This document shows, piece after piece, positions 16,102 through 24,988 of a stretch of DNA of 64,000 bases. A program made the translations under genes and the position numbers. Source of the stretch: an uncultured Clostridia bacterium (GTDB lineage: Bacteria; Bacillota; Clostridia; Oscillospirales; Ruminococcaceae); the NCBI GenBank assembly GCA_947383835.1, contig CANDEV010000004.1, positions 62,001 through 126,000 of the forward strand, in the 5' to 3' direction. Under the pieces are notes generated by a model that worked only from the letters and a program-made list of their open reading frames with translations, did no database searches and was not told the origin of the DNA. Positions within the stretch are counted from its first letter, which is position 1. Each line of letters starts with the position of its first letter.

Positions 16102-16968
16102 TTGGCAAGCGGTAATATGAAGGACATTAAGCGGCGTATCAAAAGCGTCGAGTCAACCATGCAGATAACAAAGGCTATGGAGCTGGTTGCGTCCTCGAAG
16201 CTTAGAAAGGCTAAGGAGAAGGCGGATAAAGCCCGTCCCTACTTTAATGCCCTGTACGATACCATGTGCGATATACAGTCGGAAAACCCCGGCTTCTTAT
16301 CGCAGTATTCAAAAAAGCGCAGCGCCAATACCGTTATGCTGGTTGTCATCGCAGGCGACAGAGGACTTGCGGGAGGCTTTAACTCCAACGTTCTGAAGCT
16401 TGCTCAGGCACGTATAGACGAGCTTAAAGGCGAGTGCAATATAAAGATAATCGCGATCGGCAAAAAGTCTGCCGAATATTTTACAAAGCGTGGATATGAA
16501 CTTGCGGCAAGCTACCCCGGCGTTGCCGAGGGCATAAAGATCCACCATGCGGCGGATATTGCAGACAAGATCACCCAGCCGTATGTAAAGGGCGAAATAG
16601 ACAGGGTGGAGCTTTTCCGAACGGAATATGTTTCGCCTCTGCTCCAAAGAGCGGAAAGCCTGCCTATACTCCCCCTTGACATAAAGGGCGATGAGACCCG
16701 CAAGGTCAAGGAGCTGCCTATATACGAGCCGTCGGCAGGTCAGGTGTTCGACGCGATAGTGCCGAAGTACATCACAGGCATAATTTTCGGAGCGGTGGTT
16801 GACAGCTTTGCTTCCGAACAGGCTGCCCGCAGAACTGCAATGGAATCCGCTACGGACAACGCAAGCGAGATGATATCAAGTCTGTCGCTGATGTACAACC
16901 GTGCGCGTCAGGCGTCCATTACGCAGGAGATCACAGAGATCGTCGGCGGAGCGTCCGCGCAGGAATAA
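16102..16968 (+). CDS. atpG: F-type ATP synthase subunit gamma
   Basis: 288 residues forming the central rotor shaft. N-terminal KDIKRRIKSVESTMQITKAM and C-terminal NRARQASITQEITEIVGGA coiled-coil helices are typical. I choose the TTG at 16102: the family begins MAS-, and TTG-GCA-AGC gives this, with AAGGAG 10 bases upstream. The in-frame GTG at 16093 would overlap the ribosome site. Confidence 0.95.
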   Translation: MASGNMKDIKRRIKSVESTMQITKAMELVASSKLRKAKEKADKARPYFNALYDTMCDIQSENPGFLSQYSKKRSANTVMLVVIAGDRGLAGGFNSNVLKLAQARIDELKGECNIKIIAIGKKSAEYFTKRGYELAASYPGVAEGIKIHHAADIADKITQPYVKGEIDRVELFRTEYVSPLLQRAESLPILPLDIKGDETRKVKELPIYEPSAGQVFDAIVPKYITGIIFGAVVDSFASEQAARRTAMESATDNASEMISSLSLMYNRARQASITQEITEIVGGASAQE

Positions 16969-17062
16969 ATTTATCAGCAAATTTACTTTAAAAGGTTACT
17001 ATGTATCCTTTGCATATTAAAGGCTGTATATTATACGGCTAAGGAAAGGATTGATTGTGTAA

Positions 17063-18466
17063 ATGCCGCAGAAAAATGTCGGTAAGGTTGTTCAGATCAT
17101 CGGCGCCGTTGTCGATATTCAGTTTACAAAGGACAATCTTCCGAATCTTTTGAATGCAATAGAGATCGAGCTTAACGGCAAGACCCTTGTGTGCGAGGTA
17201 GCTCAGCACATCGGCGACGACGTTGTTCGATGTATTGCAATGGCGTCCACAGACGGTCTCGTAAGAGACGTTGACGCTGTGGACACAGGCGAGCCTATCA
17301 AGGTTCCCGTGGGCAAGGAAACTCTCGGAAGAATTTTCAACCTGCTGGGAGAGCCTGTTGACAATAAGCCCGCTCCTCAAACGGAGGAAAAGTGGGCTAT
17401 CCACCGCGAGCCTCCCACATATGAGGAGCAGACCGCTTCAAACGAGGTTCTGGAAACGGGTATCAAGGTTATCGACCTTATCTGTCCTTACCTCAAGGGC
17501 GGTAAGATCGGTCTGTTCGGCGGCGCAGGCGTTGGTAAGACGGTTCTTATTCAGGAGCTTATCAACAACATCGCCAACGAGCATAACGGTATTTCCGTAT
17601 TTACAGGCGTTGGAGAGCGTACACGTGAGGGTAACGACCTTTATAACGAAATGACCGAGTCGGGAGTTATCGACAAGACCGTTCTTGTTTACGGTCAGAT
17701 GAACGAGCCTCCCGGAGCGAGAATGAGAGTTGGTCTTTCGGGACTGACTATGGCGGAGTATTTCCGTGACGTTGAGGGACAGGACGTGCTTCTGTTCATT
17801 GACAACATCTTCCGTTTCACACAGGCCGGCTCGGAGGTTTCCGCTCTGCTTGGACGTATGCCTTCGGCGGTTGGTTATCAGCCTACTTTGGCTACGGAAA
17901 TGGGCGCTTTGCAGGAAAGAATTACTTCAACAAACAAAGGCTCTATCACATCGGTACAGGCTGTATACGTTCCTGCCGACGACTTGACCGACCCTGCGCC
18001 TGCAACAACGTTTGCTCACCTTGACGCAACAACAACGCTGTCAAGAAGCATTGCTTCGCTGGGTATCTACCCCGCTGTTGACCCTCTTGACTCGACTTCG
18101 AGAATTCTTTCTCCCGATATTGTTGGTCAGGAGCACTACGAGGTTGCACGTGCGGTACAGAATATACTTCAGCGTTACAAGGAATTGCAGGACATCATCG
18201 CTATCATGGGTATGGACGAGCTTTCCGACGAGGATAAGCTGACCGTTTCAAGAGCGAGAAAGATACAGCGTTTCCTGTCGCAGCCGTTCAGCGTTGCGGA
18301 ACAGTTCACGGGTATGCAGGGCAAGTATGTTCCTCTTAAGGAAACTATCCGCGGATTTAAGGAGATAATCGAGGGTCTGCACGACGACCTGCCCGAGTCG
18401 GCGTTCCTGTTCGCGGGAACTATTGACGAAGTAGTTGAAAAAGCCAAGAGCTCCGCTAACGAATAA
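17063..18466 (+). CDS. atpD: F-type ATP synthase subunit beta
   Basis: 467 residues, the catalytic subunit. P-loop GGAGVGKT lies at 153-160, the catalytic Glu region is GERTREGNDLY, and the signature PAVDPLDSTSR is present. Normal length and no odd residues. It begins about 94 bases after atpG and is followed after 14 bases by atpC. Confidence 0.98.
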   Translation: MPQKNVGKVVQIIGAVVDIQFTKDNLPNLLNAIEIELNGKTLVCEVAQHIGDDVVRCIAMASTDGLVRDVDAVDTGEPIKVPVGKETLGRIFNLLGEPVDNKPAPQTEEKWAIHREPPTYEEQTASNEVLETGIKVIDLICPYLKGGKIGLFGGAGVGKTVLIQELINNIANEHNGISVFTGVGERTREGNDLYNEMTESGVIDKTVLVYGQMNEPPGARMRVGLSGLTMAEYFRDVEGQDVLLFIDNIFRFTQAGSEVSALLGRMPSAVGYQPTLATEMGALQERITSTNKGSITSVQAVYVPADDLTDPAPATTFAHLDATTTLSRSIASLGIYPAVDPLDSTSRILSPDIVGQEHYEVARAVQNILQRYKELQDIIAIMGMDELSDEDKLTVSRARKIQRFLSQPFSVAEQFTGMQGKYVPLKETIRGFKEIIEGLHDDLPESAFLFAGTIDEVVEKAKSSANE

Positions 18467-18480
18467 GGAGGTGCTTTTCT

Positions 18481-18888
18481 ATGGCAGCTTCATTTTCACT
18501 TAGCGTTGTAACTCCCGAAAAGATTTTCTTTGACGGCGAAACAACGCAGATAATCGTCAGAACGACGGACGGTGATATCGGAATACTTGCCAATCATACA
18601 AGTCTTGTCGCCGATCTGCCGTCGGGTCCCCTAAAGGTAAAGCAGGAGGACGGAAGCTGGCGTACAGCCGCTATATCCACCGGACTTCTCAAGGTGGGCG
18701 GAAACAAGGTGTCTATCCTTGCAAACGCCGTTGAGTGGGCTGACGAGATAGACATTGAATGGGCAAAGCGTTCCGAAGAGGACGCAAGGCGCAGGCTTCA
18801 GGAAAAGAAAGACAAGCACGAGCTTGATCTTGCGGAATTAAAGCTCATGCGCGCCCTTAACAGAATAAGCGTAAGCTCAATGAAGTAA
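18481..18888 (+). CDS. atpC: F-type ATP synthase subunit epsilon
   Basis: 135 residues. The N-terminal beta sandwich has VVTPEKIFFDGETTQIIVRT and GDIGILANHTSLVADL, and the C-terminal two-helix hairpin (AKRSEEDARRRLQEKKDKHE) can act as an inhibitory arm. It is the last gene of the operon; ATG 18481 follows AAGGAGGTGCTTTTCT. Confidence 0.96.
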   Translation: MAASFSLSVVTPEKIFFDGETTQIIVRTTDGDIGILANHTSLVADLPSGPLKVKQEDGSWRTAAISTGLLKVGGNKVSILANAVEWADEIDIEWAKRSEEDARRRLQEKKDKHELDLAELKLMRALNRISVSSMK

Positions 18889-18915
18889 TTTTTTAGAGAA
18901 ATTTTAAAAAAATAC

Positions 18916-18945
18916 TTGACAATAGTCTCTGCATTGTGGTATAAT
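18916..18945 (+). promoter_or_regulatory. Strong promoter of the rpmG-secE-nusG-rplK-rplA unit
   Basis: Perfect TTGACA and TATAAT with an 18-base spacer. The expected start near 18952 leaves a leader of about 430 bases before rpmG. Confidence 0.85.
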
Positions 18946-18950
18946 AAAAA

Positions 18951-19260
18951 TACCTCTTGCAGAGGCTTATTTTTTTGTACCCATGTGCGGAAGACGCTGC
19001 GGTGTTTGAGGCACGGCGGAAACATGAAAATACGGCTCTGCGGCTGCTCCTGCGAGTCAGCCTGAGTATGCCGGAGAGGGAGGCACAGGGGAAATACGTC
19101 CCCTGCGAAAACGCAAGCGGTGCGGGAATTTGCTATGCATGGCAAAAGCGCGGCACAGCGGAAAGCTGTACAAGAACGGAAAGCTAAAAGCGAGGGAGAA
19201 AGTCCCGACATGGAAACGAAGGACAGCGTCCCGAAGCGAAGAACAGTCAATGGAAAACAA
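18951..19260 (+). ncRNA. Hairpin-rich leader RNA upstream of rpmG (candidate structured RNA)
   Basis: This GC-rich, purine-rich stretch between the promoter and rpmG has no credible gene. It contains a chain of local stems: CCTC/GAGG (18953-18965) followed by a T run; CGGC/GCCG enclosing GGCTG/CAGCC (about 19033-19073); CAGGGGA/TCCCCTG with a 6-base loop (19086-19105); TTTGC/GCAAA (19129-19146); ACAGC-GGAAA-GCTGT (19155-19169); GGGA-GAAAG-TCCC (19194-19206); and GGAC-AGC-GTCC (19221-19231). I do not recognise a known RNA family (it is not RNase P, tmRNA, T-box or a purine riboswitch by its conserved boxes). It could be a regulatory leader or a processed RNA. Confidence 0.5.
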
Positions 19261-19382
19261 AGCTTTTTCAATTTCTGATTTCTAACTTCTTTTGTAACAT
19301 TTGACCGCCGGTAACACGCTAACAAAAAGTCCAAGCAAAGCAACAGTTTCCAAACATCGCCAATCTAATAGGAGGTGCCGAT

Positions 19383-19532
19383 ATGAGAGTAAAGGTAACA
19401 CTTGCCTGCACAGAGTGCAAGCAGCGCAACTACAATACCAAAAAGAACAAGAAGAACGACCCGGACAGACTTGAAATGAACAAGTACTGCAAGTTCTGCA
19501 AAAAGCATACTCTTCACAAAGAAACTAAGTAA
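19383..19532 (+). CDS. rpmG: 50S ribosomal protein L33
   Basis: 49 residues, MRVKVTLACTECKQRNY then NKYCKFCKKHTLHKETK. Two CxxC pairs mark the zinc-binding form of L33. AGGAGGTGCCGAT precedes the ATG. The order rpmG-secE-nusG-rplK-rplA is the standard Firmicutes arrangement. Confidence 0.95.
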   Translation: MRVKVTLACTECKQRNYNTKKNKKNDPDRLEMNKYCKFCKKHTLHKETK

Positions 19533-19546
19533 GCGAGGTGTTGAGA

Positions 19547-19855
19547 GTGGCTGATGCAAAAAACAAACCCAAGAAGTCGTCGATTGTTGCGCAGGCTGAG
19601 GCAAAGGCGAATAAAATCGTAAACGACCGCGAAAAGGCTAAGGCAAAGGACAAAAAGTCCGGAGCAAAAAAGCAGAGCGGCGTTGCTAAATACTTCAAGG
19701 ATTTAAAAAGCGAGATCAAAAAAGTCACATGGCCTTCATGGAACAAGGTTGTAAACAATACGGCGGTAGTTCTTATCGGAATGTGCGTGAGCGCGGTGGT
19801 TGTTTGGGGAATAGACAGTATCCTGACAGCTTTGCTGAGCTTGACCACAAGGTAA
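19547..19855 (+). CDS. secE: Preprotein translocase subunit SecE
   Basis: 102 residues: a Lys/Ala-rich cytosolic N-terminus of about 45 residues, the conserved amphipathic stretch FKDLKSEIKKVTWPSWNKV, and a single membrane helix (about 72-92). It clamps SecY in the translocon. The start is GTG 19547, because GAGGTG (19535-19540) is 6 bases upstream; an earlier in-frame GTG at 19538 overlaps this site. Confidence 0.93.
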   Translation: MADAKNKPKKSSIVAQAEAKANKIVNDREKAKAKDKKSGAKKQSGVAKYFKDLKSEIKKVTWPSWNKVVNNTAVVLIGMCVSAVVVWGIDSILTALLSLTTR

Positions 19856-19940
19856 TAGTGCAAAAACTTAAAGCATGAGGACGCAGAAACAGTATTTTGC
19901 TTCTTGTCTCTTGCTTCTAACAGGGAAGGTATGGTAAATT

Positions 19941-20486
19941 ATGTCAGAAACAGCAAAATGGTACGTCATTCATACTTATTCCGGTTATGAGAATAAGGTT
20001 GCACAAACTATTATGAAGGTTGTAGAAAACCGTAAGCTTCATCATCTTATTGAGGAAGTTCAAGTCCCTACCGAGTTGGTAATGGAGCAGAACGAGAAAA
20101 CAAATAAGATGCAGGAGGTCGAGAGAAAGACTTTCCCCGGATATGTTCTGGTGAAGATGATACTTACGGACGATTCGTGGTACGTTGTAAGAAACGTCAG
20201 GGGCTGTACAGGTTTTGTAGGTCCCGGATCCAAGCCGATACCCCTTACCGATAAGGAAGCGGCGGCTATGGGCGTTAATTCGGACAGCAAGCCCGCTTCC
20301 GTTGAGATAAACTTCAAGGCGGGAGATAAGGTAAAAATTACGGCGGGTCCCATGGAGGGAATCGTCGGTGAGGTCGAAAGCGTTGATACGGAAAGCATGA
20401 AGGTAAACGTAAAGGTTTCCATGTTCGGCAGAGAGACCTCGGCAGCCTTGGATGTAACCATGGTTGCAGTTTCAGATGAATATTAA
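19941..20486 (+). CDS. nusG: Transcription termination/antitermination protein NusG
   Basis: 181 residues. The NGN domain begins AKWYVIHTYSGYENKVA and contains FPGYVLVKM and RGCTGFVG; the C-terminal KOW domain is GDKVKITAGPMEGIVGEVE. It binds the RNA polymerase clamp and modulates elongation and pausing. Normal length. Confidence 0.97.
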   Translation: MSETAKWYVIHTYSGYENKVAQTIMKVVENRKLHHLIEEVQVPTELVMEQNEKTNKMQEVERKTFPGYVLVKMILTDDSWYVVRNVRGCTGFVGPGSKPIPLTDKEAAAMGVNSDSKPASVEINFKAGDKVKITAGPMEGIVGEVESVDTESMKVNVKVSMFGRETSAALDVTMVAVSDEY

Positions 20487-20537
20487 TTTTATTGTTTAAG
20501 GAACAGTGTTCCTATATTTACGGAGGTGCAAAAAGCA

Positions 20538-20963
20538 ATGGCACAGAAAGTAGTTGGCTTAATTAAGCTTCAGATCGCAGCAGGAAAGGCTACTCCTGCT
20601 CCGCCTGTTGGTCCTGCTCTTGGTCAGCACGGCGTTAATATCATGGCTTTTACAAAGGAATTTAACGAGAGAACAAAGAACGACATCGGTCTTATTATCC
20701 CTGTTGTTATCACAGTTTACGCTGACCGTTCATTCAGCTTTATCACAAAGACTCCGCCTGCAGCGGTTCTTATCAAAAAGGCTATCGGTCTCCAGAGCGG
20801 TTCAGGTGTTCCTAACAAGACTAAGGTAGGAAAGATCACCAAGGAACAGATCAAGAAGATCGCTGAAACAAAAATGCCCGACCTGAACGCAGCAAGCGTT
20901 GAATCCGCAATGAGCATGATCGCGGGTACTTGCCGTTCCATGGGCGTTGAAGTTGTAGACTAA
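20538..20963 (+). CDS. rplK: 50S ribosomal protein L11
   Basis: 141 residues. The N-terminal Pro-rich segment KATPAPPVGPALGQHGVNI binds GTPase-associated proteins, and the C-terminal domain binds 23S rRNA. ATG 20538 follows CGGAGGTGCAAAAAGCA; a GTG at 20526 lies within this site and is rejected. Confidence 0.97.
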   Translation: MAQKVVGLIKLQIAAGKATPAPPVGPALGQHGVNIMAFTKEFNERTKNDIGLIIPVVITVYADRSFSFITKTPPAAVLIKKAIGLQSGSGVPNKTKVGKITKEQIKKIAETKMPDLNAASVESAMSMIAGTCRSMGVEVVD

Positions 20964-21045
20964 TTGCAGCCGATAGGCGGCGGCAGATGTTTTCGGAGCA
21001 CGGGTGAGGATTTTCTCATGCCCATTGCTTCTATACATCTTGCGT

Positions 21046-21088
21046 TTAGTGGGAGGAAAAAATTCCGCTAAGAGTCCCAAGAATGGGA
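21046..21088 (+). promoter_or_regulatory. Hairpins in the rplK-rplA spacer (possible L1 control site)
   Basis: TTAGTGG/CCGCTAA closes a 12-base loop, followed by TCCCA-AGAA-TGGGA. L1 is known to repress its own mRNA in several bacteria, and the spacer here is long (157 bases) for cotranscribed ribosomal genes. I could not match a conserved L1 motif, so this is only a candidate. Confidence 0.3.
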
Positions 21089-21120
21089 ACATTTACCACT
21101 TACAAGGAGGAAATCTGATA

Positions 21121-21816
21121 ATGAAACACGGTAAGAAATATAATGACAGCGCAAAAGCTGTTGATAAAACCAAGCTTTATGAGACTGACGAGGCGCTGAC
21201 GCTTGCTTGTCAGAACGCTAAGGCTAAATTTGATGAAACTATTGAGGTACACGTTCGTCTGGGCGTTGACTCCCGTCACGCTGACCAGCAGGTAAGAGGT
21301 GCGGTTGTACTTCCCAACGGTACAGGTAAAAAGGTAAGAGTCCTTGTTTTCTGTAAGGAAGAGAAGGAGGCTGACGCTAAGGCAGCGGGAGCTGATTACG
21401 TTGGCGGCGCAGACCTCGTTGACAGAATCGTTAAGGAAAACTGGCTCGATTTCGACGTTTGTGTGGCTTCTCCCGACATGATGGGCGTTGTTGGTAAGGC
21501 TGCAAGAGTTCTCGGTCCCCGCGGACTTATGCCTAACCCCAAGGCAGGCACTGTTGCTCCCGACGTTGCAAAGGCTGTAACAGAGGCTAAGGCAGGTAAG
21601 ATTGAGTACCGTCTCGACAAGACCAACATTATTCACTGTCCTATCGGCAAGGCTTCATTCGGCACAGAGAAGCTCGTTCAGAACCTTGACACACTTCTCG
21701 AAGCTATCGTTAAGGCTAAGCCTGCTGCTGCAAAGGGTACTTATATCAAGTCCTGCGTTGTAGCTTCAACAATGGGCGTTGGTATTCCTGTTTCAACAAC
21801 TAAGTATGGCGTTTGA
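21121..21816 (+). CDS. rplA: 50S ribosomal protein L1
   Basis: 231 residues, the normal size. Recognisable blocks are the N-terminal MKHGKKYNDSAKAVDKTKLY, VRLGVDSRHADQQVRGAVVLP and RVLGPRGLMPNPKAGTV. It binds 23S rRNA at the L1 stalk and can repress its own operon. AAGGAGGAAATCTGATA sets the start; an upstream in-frame extension to 21004 covers only leader sequence. Confidence 0.97.
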   Translation: MKHGKKYNDSAKAVDKTKLYETDEALTLACQNAKAKFDETIEVHVRLGVDSRHADQQVRGAVVLPNGTGKKVRVLVFCKEEKEADAKAAGADYVGGADLVDRIVKENWLDFDVCVASPDMMGVVGKAARVLGPRGLMPNPKAGTVAPDVAKAVTEAKAGKIEYRLDKTNIIHCPIGKASFGTEKLVQNLDTLLEAIVKAKPAAAKGTYIKSCVVASTMGVGIPVSTTKYGV

Positions 21817-21839
21817 TATTGATTGATAAATAACATTAG

Positions 21840-21869
21840 AAAAGCTGCGTATTACTGCGCAGCTTTTTT
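21840..21869 (+). terminator. Intrinsic terminator after rplA
   Basis: AGCTGCG/CGCAGCT stem, 8-base loop, followed by seven T bases. Confidence 0.88.
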
Positions 21870-22256
21870 ATGTTATGAATGGTTGTGATTTTGTTTTTGT
21901 GTACGCAGTTACGACATATTATGACGGCATAACCGCCTAATTGCCAAGAAATAACAAATCATGTCGTTGTCAATACTGTCTTCGACATACATTTTAGTCT
22001 TGATAACGACATAATTTGTGATATAATGACAGAGCGGTTGTGACGTTTTTCGACATTTACACAGTTTAAAAATCATACTCTTATGAACTAATAATATTAT
22101 AATTAACAAAAATGTTGGTTTTATCTTTATTGGAGTATTTTGTCAATAAGGGCAAAATACTCTCAGGGACTATAAAAACTTTTATATCGTTATCTGCCTA
22201 AACCAACACCTTCATGCTGAAAGTGATTTTTATTGATATTACGCAAGAACGTATAA
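21870..22256. other. Gene-free, AT-rich intergenic stretch with paired inverted repeats
   Basis: No convincing gene. It holds an 18-base imperfect inverted pair, AAATCATGTCGTTGTCAA at 21956-21973 and TTGATAACGACATAATTT at 22000-22017 (two mismatches, 26-base centre), further CGACAT motifs nearby (21910-22060), and a 10-bp stem GAGTATTTTG/CAAAATACTC at 22134-22163 that may end the chemoreceptor transcript. Confidence 0.6.
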
Positions 22257-24239
22257 TTACAGCCCAAAATTTGAGAGCATATCCTTAAGAGCGGTTGCCT
22301 GACCGTTAAGCTCTTCGGAAGCCGCCGCGCTTTCTTCAGCGTTTGCCGCCGCGGAGGATACATAATCCGCCACCAGATTTATCTTGCTGCTCACTTCCTC
22401 GATATAAGCGTCCTGTTCGTGGGATTTTTCGTTAATCTCAACAATGATATTGTCTATCTCATTCGTCTGTTCAACAACGTTTTCAAGAGCTTCTGAAGCG
22501 GCGCCGGCATATCGCATACCGTGGTTTACCGCCTCTGTTGAACGCTCTATAAGCTTTGACGTTTCAACGGAAGCCTCCGCTGATTTTCCGGCAAGATTTC
22601 TTACCTCGTCGGCAACTACCGCAAAACCGCGTCCCGCTTCGCCTGCTCTTGCAGCCTCCACCGAAGCGTTGAGAGCAAGTATATTTGTCTGGAATGCAAT
22701 GTCCTCGATAGTACCAATAATTATCTGTATCTCCTCTGTAGCTTTTGAAATTTCGTTCATAGCTTCCAGCATCTGCTTCATCTGCTCGCTGCTGTTTTTT
22801 ACTGTGTCCTCCGTTTTGATTGCCACGTTTCTTGCGTCGTCGGTTTTTTCAACGTTGCTTCTTATCTTTTCAGCAACAGCGTTTACGCCGCTGACTATGT
22901 CGCCGATAAGCTCCGTCTGCTTTGAAGCGTCTTCGGCAAGCTGATTAGCGCCGTTCGCAACGCCGCCCGCACCGCTGAAGACAGCGGACGAAGCGCCCTC
23001 GATACCTGTTAATACGTTTTTCAAAGCGGCAGAAAAATCATCCAGCGATTTTTTTATAGAAGCGTAACCGCCAACATAAGCCACGCTTGACGTCATATCA
23101 AAGTCACCCCTTGAAAGTCCGTCCAAACGCCTTGAAATATCGGTTATGTACTCTTTCATAACTCGGTTGTTGTTTTCGATAGTACGGCAGACCTCGCCTA
23201 TCTCATCGCTGCCTGTGTAATCGAATTTTATATCAAGGTCGCCCTCCGAGACCTTGCGGGCGTTTTCGGCAATACCCGCCATAGGTTTGAATGCAAATCT
23301 TACCAGACGGGCAATGTGCAGCGCAAGGACGATAGTGAACACGATCGTTATAGCAACAAGTATCATACACACATTAAAAATATCAGCGTAGTACTCATTA
23401 TAATCCAGCGCGTAGCCTAAGATCCAGTTGGTGATATCAACGCCTGTCTCCGAGCATTTTATCTTTTTGCCGTTGTGATCTCTTAGTGTGATAACATTTT
23501 TAAAAAGCTTGCTTGAATCGTAACCCTTGATCTTATCGCTGATGCTTGTCATAACGTCGTTGCCGTTTTCATCGGAATAAGGAATAAAATCCTGATTTTC
23601 GTGAACAAGAATATTGCCGTCAAACGTTGTAAGGAAAGCGTAACCGTTATCGTCAATACGCAGATCGTTGACTATCTCGGAGATACGGTCGATAAAAATG
23701 TCCGATGCAATAACACCGATAGTTTTGCCGTCCTCGCCTACGATCTTTGAAGCGCAGGTTATTACAAGCCTGCCGGTATCGGCGTCGGTATAGGGGTCTG
23801 TGATTATAACTCCGTCAGCAGTTGACGCTTCAATGTACCAATCCCTTTGAGTTGCGATATAGTCCTCGGGAACCTCCCAGCCGTCGCTGAAAATACACGC
23901 GCCGTTTGTGTAGCCTATGTAGCAGGCGTAAAAATCATCGTCCATTTTCATACAGTCAACCAAAAACTGAAAGCATTGATCGTCATTGTTGTAATATTCG
24001 CGCTGAATGACCTCATGTACCATAAATTCTGTGATAGTGATCTTTGAAGTAAACCATGTAGTAAGCTCGTTGTTGCAGTTTTCAAGCTTTGCAACCACCG
24101 TTTCATTGGTTTGTTTCTGACTTCTGTAGGCGATCGTAGCTCCTGCTAAAATTGCAATGAACCATATTGCCGCCACAACTGTAAGATTAATACGGTGCCG
24201 AACCTGTCTTTTAATGCCTTTGTTAATCTTTTCTGCCAT
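22257..24239 (-). CDS. Methyl-accepting chemotaxis protein with Cache sensor
   Basis: 660 residues. Order: membrane helix (about 18-38), double-Cache-like extracellular sensor (about 40-270; contains DGWEVPEDYIATQRDWY and ITDPYTDADTGRLVITCASK, typical of dCache_1), second helix (about 275-300), HAMP (about 300-350), and a cytoplasmic signalling domain with the conserved hairpin tip NILALNASVEAARAGEAGRG. Cache domains of this kind bind amino acids or other small metabolites. ATG 24239 follows GGGAGGATTCTT; upstream in-frame codons are not needed. No che genes are nearby, so it probably feeds an unlinked chemotaxis array. Confidence 0.95.
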   Translation of the reverse strand: MAEKINKGIKRQVRHRINLTVVAAIWFIAILAGATIAYRSQKQTNETVVAKLENCNNELTTWFTSKITITEFMVHEVIQREYYNNDDQCFQFLVDCMKMDDDFYACYIGYTNGACIFSDGWEVPEDYIATQRDWYIEASTADGVIITDPYTDADTGRLVITCASKIVGEDGKTIGVIASDIFIDRISEIVNDLRIDDNGYAFLTTFDGNILVHENQDFIPYSDENGNDVMTSISDKIKGYDSSKLFKNVITLRDHNGKKIKCSETGVDITNWILGYALDYNEYYADIFNVCMILVAITIVFTIVLALHIARLVRFAFKPMAGIAENARKVSEGDLDIKFDYTGSDEIGEVCRTIENNNRVMKEYITDISRRLDGLSRGDFDMTSSVAYVGGYASIKKSLDDFSAALKNVLTGIEGASSAVFSGAGGVANGANQLAEDASKQTELIGDIVSGVNAVAEKIRSNVEKTDDARNVAIKTEDTVKNSSEQMKQMLEAMNEISKATEEIQIIIGTIEDIAFQTNILALNASVEAARAGEAGRGFAVVADEVRNLAGKSAEASVETSKLIERSTEAVNHGMRYAGAASEALENVVEQTNEIDNIIVEINEKSHEQDAYIEEVSSKINLVADYVSSAAANAEESAAASEELNGQATALKDMLSNFGL

Positions 24240-24427
24240 AAGAATCCTCCCTGCCGCAAACATTGTCAACATTATACCACAGAAAATAAAAAAAATCAAG
24301 AGAAAAATTTAGCATTTTATAAAAATTGTACAAAAAATGTATTAAAATTATTATTCGTACTTCCTGTAAGATTTTCCGACAGATTACGTCTTATATTATA
24401 GAAGCAACTTTGAAAGGAGAAAAAGCT

Positions 24428-24988
24428 ATGACCGATACCGAAATAATCGGGCTTTACAATGCCCGAAGCGAGACCGCCATTGCCGAGTCCAACGCCAAAT
24501 ACGGCGCGTACTGCTTCGCTGTGGCGGACAACATACTCAACGACAGGGAGGACTCAAACGAGTGCGTGAACGACACATGGCTCTATACATGGAACGTTAT
24601 TCCGCCGAAGCGTCCCGACAGGCTGAAGCTTTTCTTTGCGAAGATCACACGAAATCTTTCCATTGACAGGCTTAGAAAAATGTCCGCCAAAAAGCGTGGT
24701 GAGGGGGAGCTTGCCCTTGCCCTCGACGAGCTGGAGGAGTGCGTCCCCGACAAGAGCAGGGTTGAGGAAGCTGTGGACGAACGGCGGCTGAGCGCTGTCA
24801 TAGACGAGTTTTTGCGGACTGTCCCTACCCGCGACAGACAGTTTTTCCTGCGGAGATATTTTTACACCGAGGCGGTCTCAAAGATCGCCGCGCGCTTTAA
24901 GGTCAGCGAAAACGTTGTGTCCGTGTCATTGCACAGGACGCGTGCCAAGCTGAAATTACATCTTGAAAATGAGGGCTTTGAAATATGA
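24428..24988 (+). CDS. ECF-type sigma-70 factor
   Basis: 186 residues. Region 2 lies at about 15-75 (ESNAKYGAYCFAVADNIL, then DTWLYTWNVIPPKRP and RNLSIDRLRK) and region 4 at about 125-180 (RDRQFFLRRYFYTEAVSKIA plus SENVVSVSLHRTRAKLK). Start at ATG 24428 (AAAGGAGAAAAAGCT); a longer reading is not supported. The stop overlaps the start of the next gene (ATGA), which couples translation to the likely anti-sigma protein. Confidence 0.93.
   Translation: MTDTEIIGLYNARSETAIAESNAKYGAYCFAVADNILNDREDSNECVNDTWLYTWNVIPPKRPDRLKLFFAKITRNLSIDRLRKMSAKKRGEGELALALDELEECVPDKSRVEEAVDERRLSAVIDEFLRTVPTRDRQFFLRRYFYTEAVSKIAARFKVSENVVSVSLHRTRAKLKLHLENEGFEI

Noticed and set aside
18957..19187. A 76-codon open frame in the rpmG leader
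   Set aside because: It starts at TTG without a ribosome site, has no recognisable domain and overlaps a chain of hairpins; a structured leader explains the region better.
21909..22109. A 66-codon minus-strand frame between rplA and the chemoreceptor
   Set aside because: No ribosome site, no family pattern, and it runs through inverted repeats that explain the sequence.
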